Origin: Candidatus Methanarcanum hacksteinii
GTDB taxonomy: Archaea; Thermoplasmatota; Thermoplasmata; Methanomassiliicoccales; Methanomethylophilaceae
Reading direction: 5' to 3'
DNA: 64,000 nucleotides
NCBI GenBank assembly: GCA_006954405.1
Contig: LVVQ01000001.1
Coordinates: 62,001-126,000, forward strand
Below, one piece after another: positions 26,362 through 35,149 of this stretch. Under the pieces are notes generated by a model that had not been told where the DNA came from, ran no database searches, and was given only the letters and a program-made list of their open reading frames with translations. Position 1 is the stretch's first letter. Each line of letters starts with the position of its first letter. The translations under genes were made by a program, and so were the position numbers.

Positions 26362-26408
26362 GCGTATTCCACTGCATAGCAGTGGCTGACGGTGAACCGT
26401 TAATACGC
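26362..26408 (-). other. Three-way-junction inverted-repeat element upstream of the serine genes
   Basis: An outer 7-bp stem (GCGTATT 26362-26368 with AATACGC 26402-26408) directly encloses hairpin CCACTGC-ATA-GCAGTGG (26369-26385, 7 bp) and hairpin ACGG-TGAA-CCGT (26389-26400, shown on the plus strand; 4 bp, extendable to ACGGT). All stems are perfect and nearly abutting. It lies 18 bases before the aminotransferase start and could act as a leader RNA switch or, since a TATA box lies just upstream, as a DNA operator. Confidence 0.6.
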
Positions 26409-26411
26409 CAT

Positions 26412-26419
26412 CCTATAAA
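26412..26419 (-). promoter_or_regulatory. TATA box of the aminotransferase-serA operon
   Basis: TTTATAGG on the minus strand predicts initiation near 26389, inside the three-way-junction element. If that start is used only part of the structure is transcribed; read-through from the upstream aminotransferase gene would include all of it. Confidence 0.4.
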
Positions 26420-26453
26420 GAAGGTTGCGCGCGAGAGTAACGACGTACAAAGA

Positions 26454-27605
26454 TCAGAGGCTGTTCAATACCTTCCTCATCCTTGCTATGCCCTCTGTGA
26501 TGTCATCCTCACTTGCGGCATATGACATCCTGAATGAACCTTCTCCGCAAGGACCGAATGCCCTTCCAGGTGTTACTGCGACATGACCTTCCTGCAACAA
26601 CTTCTTCGCTACAGTGTTCGAATCAACGTCCTTGTCCAATCTGGGGAAGAGATAGAATGCCCCATCAGGCTTGTTGCACTCGAGATCCTTGATCTCTGAC
26701 AGGAGATCCAATGCTAGGTCACGGCGTTTCTTGAATTCCTTGACCATGGCATCCCTGGCTTCCTGCGGACCCTCTATCGCCTCTATGGCAGCTTGCTGTA
26801 CGAATGATGTGCAACACGTGATGGAATGCGTCTGCAATTTATTGATGGATTTGATGTCATCGGCGATGAGCCAACCTATCCTCCACCCTGTCATGGCATA
26901 CGTCTTCGATAGACCGGATACAGTGTATGTGCGCTCCCACATGCCTGGCAAGGATGCCAATGACACGTGCTTTCCGCTGTAGATGATGTGTTCATAGATC
27001 TCGTCCGCCAGGACTATGATGTCCTTTTCTACACAGATCTCCGCTATCGCTTTCAACGTGTCCTCGGGTTGGACCGCACCAGTCGGATTCGATGGTGAGT
27101 TGATTATGATCGCTTTCGTCTTCGGAGTGATCGCGGCACGTACCCTCTCGGGGTCGATCACATAGCCCTCGTTGAAATATGTGGGCACATAGACAGGTTT
27201 AGCACCTGCCAGAAGGACCACCGCCTCATACGACACCCATGCTGGATCAGGTATCAGGACCTCGTCCCCGGGATCCAGATATGCCAGTGCCCACATGAAT
27301 ATGGCCTGTTTGGTAGGCGTCACAAGGACATTCTGCGGTCCGCAAGGTATGCCGTTCTTGGCCCTTGTAGAATCTGCGATATCCTTCCTGAGTTCGGGCA
27401 ATCCCATAGAGGGAGTATAATGTGTGAATCCTTTGTGTAGCGAATCGACAGCTGCATCAATGACATTTCCTGGCGTGGTGAAGTCTGGCTCCCCCAGAGA
27501 AAATGAGATGATGTCATCGATACCGCTTGCTTTCATCTCGCTAACGAGATTTGATATTGCCACGGTACCCGATGGAGGGACCGCCTGTAGCCTCTGCGAA
27601 ACCAT
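26454..27605 (-). CDS. Class I/II aminotransferase, probable aspartate aminotransferase
   Basis: A 383-residue PLP fold-type I enzyme (subgroup I-gamma). Visible are SFSLGEPDFTTP near residue 35, the NSPSNPTGAV segment at ~170, YEHIIY, the PLP lysine motif SGLSKTYAMTGWRIGW (~232-247) and FRMSYAASEDDI. It transaminates aspartate or related acidic/aromatic amino acids with 2-oxoglutarate; the specificity cannot be fixed from sequence. Same strand as the serine operon but separated by 109 bases. A TATA-like TATAAAATA inside a CGCTAT/ATAGCG dyad (27668-27682) lies upstream. Confidence 0.9.
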   Translation of the reverse strand: MVSQRLQAVPPSGTVAISNLVSEMKASGIDDIISFSLGEPDFTTPGNVIDAAVDSLHKGFTHYTPSMGLPELRKDIADSTRAKNGIPCGPQNVLVTPTKQAIFMWALAYLDPGDEVLIPDPAWVSYEAVVLLAGAKPVYVPTYFNEGYVIDPERVRAAITPKTKAIIINSPSNPTGAVQPEDTLKAIAEICVEKDIIVLADEIYEHIIYSGKHVSLASLPGMWERTYTVSGLSKTYAMTGWRIGWLIADDIKSINKLQTHSITCCTSFVQQAAIEAIEGPQEARDAMVKEFKKRRDLALDLLSEIKDLECNKPDGAFYLFPRLDKDVDSNTVAKKLLQEGHVAVTPGRAFGPCGEGSFRMSYAASEDDITEGIARMRKVLNSL

Positions 27606-27667
27606 GATCTCACCGTAATTACTACTGTGTAATCATATCAGTGATAAATAACCTTGAGCCACAATAT

Positions 27668-27682
27668 CGCTATTTTATAGCG
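27668..27682 (-). promoter_or_regulatory. TATA element embedded in a 6-bp dyad
   Basis: CGCTAT-TTT-ATAGCG contains TATAAAATA on the minus strand, about 65 bases before the aspartate aminotransferase ATG. A second AT-rich TATA-like GTTATTTATC (27643-27652) lies closer to the gene, so the true promoter is ambiguous. Confidence 0.35.
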
Positions 27683-27709
27683 TTGGATGGCATATCCATA
27701 CTGACAGGA

Positions 27710-28783
27710 TCAGGTCATGAGGTCCTTGAGGTGTCCGTTCTTTATCGAATCCCTGATCTCCATAGCGATCCTTCCGCCTGTACTCAGGCCGGGATAGATC
27801 AGATCGGCATACGGTGAACCTGAGATGAACGGGTTCGTACCTGCGACGATTCTTGTCGAGATCTCGAAGACCTTGAATTCCAGCTTATCGTTGACGACTG
27901 TTTCGAGACAGAATGGTCCCCACATTCCGCCGAACAACTCATATGATCTCTCGACAGCATTCTCCGCCATGGCGAACGCCTTCGGAAGGAGTGATTCCCT
28001 TATAACCGCAGGAGTGTTCCCTGTGACCACGAATGATGGATAGAGGCCGTGACGTTTCGCATCCTCGATCGAACCCAGTTTGTACATCTCATCGATGTTA
28101 CTCTCATCACGCCTGTCGATCGATAGCATCTCCAACGATCCACCTCTCTTCAGCTTGTAACCATCATCCTTGAACGGCGAGTAGAAGAAGTGCAAATAGT
28201 ACCTGGTACCGAGACAGTATTCCTGGATCGAATATGGCATACTGTTATCGATGGACATCTTGAAATCAGGATAATCCTTAGCGATGAAGTAACCCATTCC
28301 CCCTTTGGCTCCATGGTATTTGACCATCACAGGTTCGGTTATCTCCCTAGCATCAGTGAAGATGCGTGGCATGTTGATCCCTGCGGAGGTGAGCCATTGT
28401 CTCTCCATGTCTCTGTTCGACTCCCATTGCAGGACGGAACGGTTGCAGTAGACGGGCACCTCATAGTCTTCGAATCTCTTCGGACCCATGTATTCGACGA
28501 ATGAACCGTGAGGGATGATGATGACATTCTTCTCGTAGAGTTCATCGACCCTCGCCTCCATGTCCTCGAAATCCTTGTACTTGATTATCTCATCGGGCTT
28601 CGCCAATGGGAATGCGTCATAATATTTGGTGTCGTGTTTTATGGTGAGACCCAAAGTCTTGAATCCCATCTTACGTGCCCCGTGGAAGATCTGCAAGGAC
28701 GAATGCGAACAAAGCGTCGCTATCGTAATATCATCAGGATCATAAGTGTCCAAAATCTCGTCGATTCTCTTCTTTGGGACCAT
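27710..28783 (-). CDS. purP: FAICAR synthetase PurP (formate-dependent)
   Basis: Archaeal ATP-grasp enzyme that formylates AICAR with free formate and ATP, replacing the folate-dependent PurH transformylase. It is 357 residues, with SHSSLQIFHGARKMGFKT near the N-terminus, IIPHGSFVEYMG (~95), VMVKYHGAKGGMGYFIAKD (ATP-binding, ~152), and the late GGMWGPFCLETVV and VFEISTRIVAGTN. A TATA (TTTATATT, 28804-28811 minus) predicts a nearly leaderless mRNA. The other purine genes in the window are purS-purL-purQ. Confidence 0.95.
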   Translation of the reverse strand: MVPKKRIDEILDTYDPDDITIATLCSHSSLQIFHGARKMGFKTLGLTIKHDTKYYDAFPLAKPDEIIKYKDFEDMEARVDELYEKNVIIIPHGSFVEYMGPKRFEDYEVPVYCNRSVLQWESNRDMERQWLTSAGINMPRIFTDAREITEPVMVKYHGAKGGMGYFIAKDYPDFKMSIDNSMPYSIQEYCLGTRYYLHFFYSPFKDDGYKLKRGGSLEMLSIDRRDESNIDEMYKLGSIEDAKRHGLYPSFVVTGNTPAVIRESLLPKAFAMAENAVERSYELFGGMWGPFCLETVVNDKLEFKVFEISTRIVAGTNPFISGSPYADLIYPGLSTGGRIAMEIRDSIKNGHLKDLMT

Positions 28784-28856
28784 GACGTCTTATCGTGTTC
28801 ATCAATATAAACGTAATCGTTCATGGATTCAACGATCGAACGCGATTATCGGCCCC

Positions 28857-29648
28857 TTATGAGAAGTATTTGTCCAGTATCTCTTGTACGCCATCGGACA
28901 TTTCGCCCTTGGATACTATATCGGCGACATCCTTCAATTCATCAACGGCATTCGCCACCGCAACACCCGTACCAGCCCATTCGATCATCGCGATATCGTT
29001 CTTGTTATCGCCGAACGCGATGACGTCCTCACGATCGATATCGAGGTGCTCGCATACCATCCTGAGTCCGTGTGATTTATCCACGCCTTTCGGCATCACT
29101 TCTATGACATATGCGCTGGATTGTGTGACAGACAAGGATGGGTGCATCGCAGAAATATCATCGATTATCCCTGATGTCTCCGATGGATCGGCGATTATCA
29201 CGATCTTAGGTGCGGGACTGAGATCCATCTTCAGAAGATCGCCGAAACGTATCTCGGCGGATCTTGAATCCATATCGCTCCTGAGCATGGGGCTGTCACG
29301 ATCCGTGAGGATCGTATCACCATGGTATGTCTGCACATAACGTCCGTGATCATAGCAATATCCGATCACGTCCCTCATGATGTCGACATCGATATCAGTC
29401 TCGACGGAAGAACCATCTTCCTGCACGACTACGGAACCGTTGTAAGATATGATCGAACAATCCAATCCCATTTCTTTGATGAGATCCCTCTGCGTACATG
29501 TCATCCTCCCGGATGCTATCGCAATATGTGCGCCCTGTTCATTTGCACGTCTGAGTGCATCGACCACACCCTTGGTCGGCCTCTTATCGACACCCAAAAG
29601 AGTACCGTCGAGATCAGTGGCGACGAGTCTGTGTCCCACCATGTTCAC
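28857..29648 (-). CDS. Cof-type HAD-IIB phosphatase
   Basis: A 263-residue HAD hydrolase with a C2B cap. Motif I is ATDLDGTLLG, motif II is IASGRMTCTQRD, the motif III Lys is in MPKGVDKSHG, and motif IV is VIAFGDNKNDIAMIEWAG. Archaeal members include phosphoglycolate phosphatase and sugar phosphatases; the substrate is not evident. Two or more starts are possible (ATG 29648 or ATG 29642). Monocistronic, divergent from the RPA operon; TTTATATC (29683-29690, minus) is its likely TATA. Stop is TAA. Confidence 0.88.
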   Translation of the reverse strand: MNMVGHRLVATDLDGTLLGVDKRPTKGVVDALRRANEQGAHIAIASGRMTCTQRDLIKEMGLDCSIISYNGSVVVQEDGSSVETDIDVDIMRDVIGYCYDHGRYVQTYHGDTILTDRDSPMLRSDMDSRSAEIRFGDLLKMDLSPAPKIVIIADPSETSGIIDDISAMHPSLSVTQSSAYVIEVMPKGVDKSHGLRMVCEHLDIDREDVIAFGDNKNDIAMIEWAGTGVAVANAVDELKDVADIVSKGEMSDGVQEILDKYFS

Positions 29649-29706
29649 ACCTAGTCTAGGATGCGACTAGACCAATCAGATATAAATCGACGACCCCTCA
29701 AAATTC

Positions 29707-29714
29707 TTTATATA
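29707..29714 (+). promoter_or_regulatory. TATA box of the RPA operon
   Basis: TTTATATA predicts a start near 29735. A Shine-Dalgarno-like AAAGGAG ends about eight bases before the ATG at 29775. Confidence 0.55.
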
Positions 29715-29774
29715 TTGATAAATGCAAGACGGTATCGAGCATAGCACAATGCTTCTCTGAAAGGAGTCGATACA

Positions 29775-31430
29775 ATGGAGATTGAAGAAATAACACCCCA
29801 CATAGAAGATATCAAAAGGGTGCTGAATGAGAAAGTCGACGATGAGGAACTCATAAAGGAGTTCAGAAAATACACTGAGACATACCGTATGTCCCCAGAA
29901 GAAGCTAAGAGAGGGATTATCAGGAAGCACGGTGGACCGACGATCGAATTCGTTACCGCCGATGCGGTCGTCAAGAAGATCGGTGATCTCACAGGCAACG
30001 AACAGAATGTGGACATAGTGGCGAAGGTGCTCACCTCCGAGAAGAGAGAGATCAACGCCAGAGGCTCGGTGAAGAAGATCGTTTCCGTTTTCATTGGTGA
30101 CGATACCGGAAAGACATCCCTGACCATATGGGATGGTAATGCCGATCTCGAAAAAGGTGAGACGTACAGATTCAAAGGCTGTTATTCGAAGAAATGGAAT
30201 GACAGGGTACAACTGAATCTCGGACAGAAGGGAGCTGTAGAGAGGTCGGATGTGAAGGTTGATGTCATCAACGATATGCAATCCGAGGATACGACCCCGC
30301 AGGAGAAGAAGATCGGTGATCTCACAGGCAACGAACCCAATGTCAATATCGTTGCCAAGGTGGTCTACGTTGAGAAGAAGGATATCACCGTCAAGGGCGT
30401 ACCCAAGAACATATCGTCAGGGATAATCGGTGACAAGAGCGGTAGCGCATCGTTCACCGTCTGGGAGAACCCTCCGGAACTCGAAAAGGGAGCGGTCTAC
30501 AGATTCAATGGGTGCTATACAAGGAAATGGAACGATAAGGTCCAGATAAACATAGGACAGAGGGGCACCATAACAAGGGCCGACGATGTCAAGATCGACC
30601 TTCCAGAAAGGAATCTCTCCCTTTCCGTTTCAGAGATAAAGATCGGAGAGATAAAGGAGAATTCAGGGAGCGTCACGGTCACAGGACGCATACTCACATC
30701 TGAATCAAGACAGGTGACGGTGAAAGGAGAACCGAAGACAGTATACTCTGGACTGATCGCCGATGACACCGGCAAGATACAGTTCTCCGCATGGAATGAT
30801 TATGGTCTGAAGGAAGGAGAGACCGTCTGCGTCAAGAACGCATACATCCGCTCATGGCAAGGCATACCCCAATTGAACCTCGGGGACAGATGTGAGGTCT
30901 GCAGAGTGGATGATACATTCGATGACACTGCCATCGGAACAAGCACAGAAAGGACGATCGGGGACATACTCAAGAATGGAGGCGGATTGGACATCACGCT
31001 CAGAGGTACGGTCGTCGACATAAAGGCAGGTAGCGGATTGATCAAGAGATGCCCCATCTGCAACCGTTCGATACTTGATACAGGGTGTTCTGCGCACGGG
31101 ATGCAGGACGAACCGATCCCCGACCTCAGGATGAAACTCTCCGTAGATGATGGAACGGGTTCGATAAGTGCGATAATGAACCGCGATATAACTGAAAAAC
31201 TTACTGATATCACGCTAAAAATGGCCATCGACCTCTCAAAGGCACGCGGCCCTGGTATGGTCGCTACAGAGATGGCTCCAAAGATCCTTATGAAGAGGAT
31301 AAAGATACGTGGCAATGTCAAGATAGATGACTTCGGCCCTACGATGATCGTCACCGAGGCAGAACCCGACAAGGTGGATATCGAGGCGGAAGCGACCAAA
31401 CTCCTCAAAGAAGTGGAGGCTAAAATATGA
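29775..31430 (+). CDS. Replication protein A large subunit, four OB folds with zinc finger
   Basis: A 551-residue single-stranded-DNA-binding protein. After a ~65-residue helical N-terminus come three related OB folds (about 70-155, 175-270, 285-380), each starting K-IG(D/E) and containing GD.(S/T)G and WN...QLN/INLG patterns. A fourth OB holds a C4-type finger CPIC...C..H (~420-437), as in other euryarchaeal RPAs. OB1 and OB2 share an exact 31-base repeat (29973-30003 and 30306-30336), pointing to recent duplication or gene conversion. Overlaps the next gene by ATGA. Needed for replication and repair. Confidence 0.92.
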   Translation: MEIEEITPHIEDIKRVLNEKVDDEELIKEFRKYTETYRMSPEEAKRGIIRKHGGPTIEFVTADAVVKKIGDLTGNEQNVDIVAKVLTSEKREINARGSVKKIVSVFIGDDTGKTSLTIWDGNADLEKGETYRFKGCYSKKWNDRVQLNLGQKGAVERSDVKVDVINDMQSEDTTPQEKKIGDLTGNEPNVNIVAKVVYVEKKDITVKGVPKNISSGIIGDKSGSASFTVWENPPELEKGAVYRFNGCYTRKWNDKVQINIGQRGTITRADDVKIDLPERNLSLSVSEIKIGEIKENSGSVTVTGRILTSESRQVTVKGEPKTVYSGLIADDTGKIQFSAWNDYGLKEGETVCVKNAYIRSWQGIPQLNLGDRCEVCRVDDTFDDTAIGTSTERTIGDILKNGGGLDITLRGTVVDIKAGSGLIKRCPICNRSILDTGCSAHGMQDEPIPDLRMKLSVDDGTGSISAIMNRDITEKLTDITLKMAIDLSKARGPGMVATEMAPKILMKRIKIRGNVKIDDFGPTMIVTEAEPDKVDIEAEATKLLKEVEAKI

Positions 31431-32341
31431 TGGCTAGAGAAGCTGCGTGGAGAATATTCCCTGGCGAATTGACAGCATCCACGATAGAGAGGAAAGGGAA
31501 TGATGAGAAATCACCGACATACGTATTGAGCCCTCTCGGTGCGATGATCAACAGAGTCATGATCGCTGGTGTGCTCACAGAAGTGGAGAACAAAGGCTCA
31601 GAGGATGAACCTCTTTGGAACGGAAGGATCAATGACCCGACCGGCAACTACTACATAAGTGTCGGTAGGTACCAACCTGAGGCTGCCGCCACCATGGCAA
31701 CGTTGGAGACGCCATCGCTTGTCGCTGTCGTCGGCAAGGTGAGGACATACACCTCGAATGATGGTCGTGTGTTCATATCCATACGTCCCGAGCGTATCGT
31801 CAACATCACAGAAGAGGAACGTTATGCATGGATGCTCGATGCGTCCAAGTCATTATGGGAGAGGCTGCTCAACATCAAGAAGGCACTTTCCGATCCGAAT
31901 GCAAGTGTGGATTCGCTCAAGCAGATGGGATTCGATGATCATGATGCCGAAAGCATCACGATGGCACTCGACACTTATGGTGTGCCTGATTCGTCAAGAT
32001 ATCTGAAGATCATACAGACCGCACTCAGATTCCTGTTGCCGAACAATGAGGTTGACTTCGGACTTCCAGAGAATGAGAGTGACATACCCGATGAGATCGA
32101 CATCCCCAACAATTCGTTGAAATCTTCGGACTTCGGGAACGATGCCGAAAGCAAAGAGGACATCATACTGAGGATATTGCAGGAACTCGACAATGACTCA
32201 CGTGGTGTTCCTGTCGATGAGATCAAGAGACGTGCGGAGGCCGAAGGCATCACGGAAACAGAGGTTGAAGAACTCTCCAGCGCACTCATGGATAAGGGGT
32301 TGGTGTACGAACCCAATCTGAATTATCTTAAGATAATCTGA
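31427..32341 (+). CDS. RPA-associated OB-fold protein (COG3390-type)
   Basis: A 304-residue partner of archaeal RPA. The N-terminal AWRIFPGEL signature and a single OB fold (~45-125: MIAGVLTEVENKG, WNGRINDPTGNYYISVG, FISIRPERI) are followed by helices and a C-terminal winged-helix-like segment (ILQELDNDSRGVPVDEIKRRAEAEG, LMDKGLVYEPNLNYLK). This resembles the RPA32 layout of OB plus winged helix. Coupled translation with the large subunit supports complex formation. Confidence 0.9.
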   Translation: MMAREAAWRIFPGELTASTIERKGNDEKSPTYVLSPLGAMINRVMIAGVLTEVENKGSEDEPLWNGRINDPTGNYYISVGRYQPEAAATMATLETPSLVAVVGKVRTYTSNDGRVFISIRPERIVNITEEERYAWMLDASKSLWERLLNIKKALSDPNASVDSLKQMGFDDHDAESITMALDTYGVPDSSRYLKIIQTALRFLLPNNEVDFGLPENESDIPDEIDIPNNSLKSSDFGNDAESKEDIILRILQELDNDSRGVPVDEIKRRAEAEGITETEVEELSSALMDKGLVYEPNLNYLKII

Positions 32342-32344
32342 ACC

Positions 32345-32365
32345 GATGGGGCTCTATGCCCCATC
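32345..32365 (+). terminator. Hairpin at the end of the RPA operon
   Basis: GATGGGGC-TCTAT-GCCCCATC is a perfect 8-bp stem three bases past the RPA-partner stop, overlapping the stop of the convergent zinc-ribbon gene. There is no T-run; it may end transcription from both sides. Confidence 0.5.
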
Positions 32366-32963
32366 ACAACAATTCATAATCCGAGAATTGATCGCGCGAA
32401 GTATAAAGTATGACGGATATCACCACACCTATCAGGAATTGTGCGACCGAAATGAACATTATTATCGCATTTTCAAGTCTTGGTACGAATAGAGGGCCGA
32501 TCAATATCGTGAATGAAGAGGCCAATGCAAAAGAGAATGCCCAGACGAAATGTGAGCGGTGAAGACAAAGATACATGGACATCAGAGAGAACACGCCGGT
32601 TATCAGGTGGCATGCTCCAACGTTCTGAAGCGAAAGCACGAAATCCAATCTCGTAATACCCAATGTTTTGATGATCTCATCCCAACGCTCTTGACCGGCA
32701 AGGAACTTGATGACATCCGCAACATTATCTGAGAAGAATAACTCTGGTACCGATAATAGTATCGAGAATACGCCATACATCCCAAGGAGTACCGTCACCC
32801 AATTCAGCCTGATCTCGGATGATGTGTGGAATAATGGTCTAAAATCATGGATGTTGGTATCATAAACTATCCTTATGCCGCATTCTGGACAGTATTTGTA
32901 ATATTTTGACAGCTCCTTCCCACAATTCGAACAGAAAATATGGGTCCCGTCATCATCATCCAT
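32364..32963 (-). CDS. Zinc-ribbon membrane protein, unknown function
   Basis: About 199 residues from ATG 32963. The N-terminal zinc ribbon FCSNCGKELSKYYKYCPECG (two CxxC knuckles) is followed by about four hydrophobic helices covering the remaining chain, with one loop of ~30 residues after the first helix. I do not recognise a family. A TATA-like TTTAAATAG (minus, ~33013-33021) places the transcript start near 32990, which excludes the upstream in-frame start at 33005. It lies directly before a related zinc-ribbon membrane gene; both may be sensors or scaffold proteins. Confidence 0.8.
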   Translation of the reverse strand: MDDDDGTHIFCSNCGKELSKYYKYCPECGIRIVYDTNIHDFRPLFHTSSEIRLNWVTVLLGMYGVFSILLSVPELFFSDNVADVIKFLAGQERWDEIIKTLGITRLDFVLSLQNVGACHLITGVFSLMSMYLCLHRSHFVWAFSFALASSFTILIGPLFVPRLENAIIMFISVAQFLIGVVISVILYTSRDQFSDYELL

Positions 32964-33020
32964 GCTTAGCACTAGAACATTTATTGAATAAATATTGTCT
33001 GACAAATATCCTATTTAAAG

Positions 33021-33049
33021 GAAGAAAAATGAGAGAGGGTTGCTCTCTC
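33021..33049 (-). terminator. Intrinsic-type terminator after the 33048 gene
   Basis: GAGAGAG-GGTTG-CTCTCTC (33031-33049) is a 7-bp stem followed on the minus strand by ATTTTTCTTC. It begins within the stop codon of the upstream gene. Confidence 0.65.
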
Positions 33050-33620
33050 AAAATGTTTGTTTCTTGAACGCGTCACTACACGAACAATACAGTACTACGA
33101 ACACCACACCTATGATCAATCCTATTACTGAAGCGGCGGATAAGGCTGTGGAAATCACCATTCCCACCAGACCGGGTATGTATGCCTTCTTTGTGAAGCA
33201 TGAGTATGCTGGAATGATGGTAATTATGCCGATGATCACACCGAAATAACCCATATAGGTGAATACGTCCCTCATAAAACTCTCCGCACCAGCCAAATCT
33301 GTTACAACACCCATGTCTATAAGCTGTTGTGCCGTTTCAGGCCAACTTGGATCCGTAATCACCTGTTCCATTAACGAATCGATGGACACTAGGAATACGA
33401 TACCTCCGATGATTGCTAGCACCGCATAGACGATGCAACAAATACCGATGACCTTCAAACGGTTATTCATCGAGTTCTCTTTCATAGAAGCATATGGATT
33501 CATAGTTACTGGAGCATCAGACCTTTCGACCTGCGCACCGCAACTCTTACAGAACATAGCCCCATCATCTAATTCAGCACCGCAATGGACGCAAAATTTC
33601 AGATCACTGTTATCTGTCAT
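33048..33620 (-). CDS. Zinc-ribbon membrane protein, unknown function
   Basis: About 190 residues from ATG 33620 (an in-frame start at 33662 is less likely). The N-terminal zinc ribbon FCVHCGAELDDGAMFCKSCG precedes a polar linker and four hydrophobic helices; the C-terminus has CSCSDAFKKQTF. It shares the layout of the neighbouring gene at 32364, though sequence similarity outside the ribbon is weak. The wide group of 'zinc-ribbon domain-containing membrane proteins' gives no clear function. Confidence 0.78.
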   Translation of the reverse strand: MTDNSDLKFCVHCGAELDDGAMFCKSCGAQVERSDAPVTMNPYASMKENSMNNRLKVIGICCIVYAVLAIIGGIVFLVSIDSLMEQVITDPSWPETAQQLIDMGVVTDLAGAESFMRDVFTYMGYFGVIIGIITIIPAYSCFTKKAYIPGLVGMVISTALSAASVIGLIIGVVFVVLYCSCSDAFKKQTF

Positions 33621-33671
33621 GATAGATATCTCATGCAAATCCTTGGAAATATAATTTATCACATATCAGAT

Positions 33672-34481
33672 TCAATAGAATATCGCCGAAGCGTAACCGA
33701 CAACAGATTCCTTTTGATAATTCAATGCATCATATGAATCGGAATAACAAAGTAACTTGCCGTTTGCAGGAGATATCACTTCGATCATCGCTGAGATGGG
33801 GCCGTATCCACAAGCAGTGACACCACTTCTTATCACATCGTATGTCCCGTTGATATCCATAGAGCAGATGCGATCGATCAACGCGTGATCGTTCACAGAT
33901 GCTATCGGTTTGGGAACATAATGGGACATATCACTCGATGCTATCACGATCACATCCATACCCTTACATGCCTCACGTACCAATCTCCCGATACGTTTGG
34001 CAGATTCGATGCTTTGATCGCTCATTATCAACGGAACGATCTTTGCATTTGGATCGATATATTGGATGAACGGTACTTCCACCTCGATCGAATGTTCGAA
34101 TCTGTGTGCCTCTGCTACCACAGGGATGTCCTCTGACAGCCTATCTATGATACGAAGATCGACATCGCATTCCCCGAATGGTGTGAGATAAGGTTCATCA
34201 CATAACGCACTATCGAAAGGTATCCCGTAATGATCCGGACCGATGATCACGTATGCATCCGGCAACCCATCCTCTGCGATCTTTCTGTAGGCATGGGCGG
34301 CATTCATACCGGAACATGAATATCCTGCGTGAGGGACGAGCGCACCCTTTATCGTCCTTTTATCATCAGAACTGCCTATTTCCCCAGGGCCCAACTCGTG
34401 GCGAAAACAACCAGAGATACTTTCCTTTAATGCTGATTTATCTGCTGGATAGAATTTCCCAGCAACTGCAGGATACCTCAT
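33672..34481 (-). CDS. MEMO1 family protein (AmmeMemoRadiSam system B)
   Basis: About 269 residues from the ATG at 34481 (MRYPAVAGKFYPAD, the classic family start; an in-frame start at 34532 would overlap rpsB). Conserved VPHAGYSCSG, GPDHYG, HRFEHSIEVEVPF and ASSDMSHY provide the His/Asp site of this dioxygenase-like fold. The archaeal role is unknown; partners AMMECR1 and a radical SAM protein are often linked but are not in this window. It sits 47 bases after rpsB, an arrangement common in archaea. Confidence 0.92.
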   Translation of the reverse strand: MRYPAVAGKFYPADKSALKESISGCFRHELGPGEIGSSDDKRTIKGALVPHAGYSCSGMNAAHAYRKIAEDGLPDAYVIIGPDHYGIPFDSALCDEPYLTPFGECDVDLRIIDRLSEDIPVVAEAHRFEHSIEVEVPFIQYIDPNAKIVPLIMSDQSIESAKRIGRLVREACKGMDVIVIASSDMSHYVPKPIASVNDHALIDRICSMDINGTYDVIRSGVTACGYGPISAMIEVISPANGKLLCYSDSYDALNYQKESVVGYASAIFY

Positions 34482-34528
34482 AGAATGAAAATATGGTTTG
34501 AGAAGGAAAAAGTTTGTGTGCTTTGACT

Positions 34529-35140
34529 TCAAAGCTTGGATTCGAAATCTTCGATTTCCATTGTGAAGTCAGCAGGATCTTTCAAGTCTCCCCTTGCGAG
34601 AAGTACTTCCCTTGTAAGGACCCAATAGATGCATGCGAGTGCACGCCTTCCCTTGTTGTTCGTAGGGACGACGAGATCGACATTCCTTGTCTCGTTGTTT
34701 GCATCGCACATTGCAATGATCGGGATTCCGATATCGATTGCCTCTTTGAGTGCCTGTTTGTCTGCTGCGGGATCGGTACAGAGGATGACCTCGGGCTCAA
34801 CGAATCCAGCGTTCATAGGGTTTGTGAGCGTTCCAGGGACGAAACGACCTGCAAATGCGGGTGCTCCGATTGCCTTTGAGAATTCTCTTGCAGGCCTCTG
34901 TCCATACTGCCTTGCCGATACAACGAGGATTCTCTTGGGATCGAAACGTGCAAGGAACTTTGCCGTTGCCCTGATCCTGTCGTCCGTTTTCTTGACGTCA
35001 AGGACATAAAGTCCATCCTGCCTGACCTTGTAGATGAAATCCTTCATGTCAGCGCTTTTCTGCTGTGTGCCGATGTGTACGCCGGATGTCAGATAGATAT
35101 CCTCTGCGACCAATAAGTCGGTGTTCTCCGCTTCACTCAT
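34529..35140 (-). CDS. rpsB: Small ribosomal subunit protein uS2
   Basis: A 203-residue archaeal uS2. The protein contains YLTSGVHIGTQQKSADMKDFIY, RILVVSARQYGQRPAREF and the conserved PEVILCTDPAADKQALKEA and IPIIAMCDANNETRNVDLVVPTNN blocks, with the expected short C-terminus. It follows rpoK by nine bases, the usual archaeal rpoK/rpsB order, but the eno gene often found between them is missing here. Confidence 0.97.
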   Translation of the reverse strand: MSEAENTDLLVAEDIYLTSGVHIGTQQKSADMKDFIYKVRQDGLYVLDVKKTDDRIRATAKFLARFDPKRILVVSARQYGQRPAREFSKAIGAPAFAGRFVPGTLTNPMNAGFVEPEVILCTDPAADKQALKEAIDIGIPIIAMCDANNETRNVDLVVPTNNKGRRALACIYWVLTREVLLARGDLKDPADFTMEIEDFESKL

Positions 35141-35149
35141 GTGTAAACC

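Noticed and set aside
29640..29700. CTAGTC/GACTAG repeats upstream of the HAD phosphatase as an insertion-sequence end
   Set aside because: Short 6-bp match only, with no transposase, target duplication or second end nearby.
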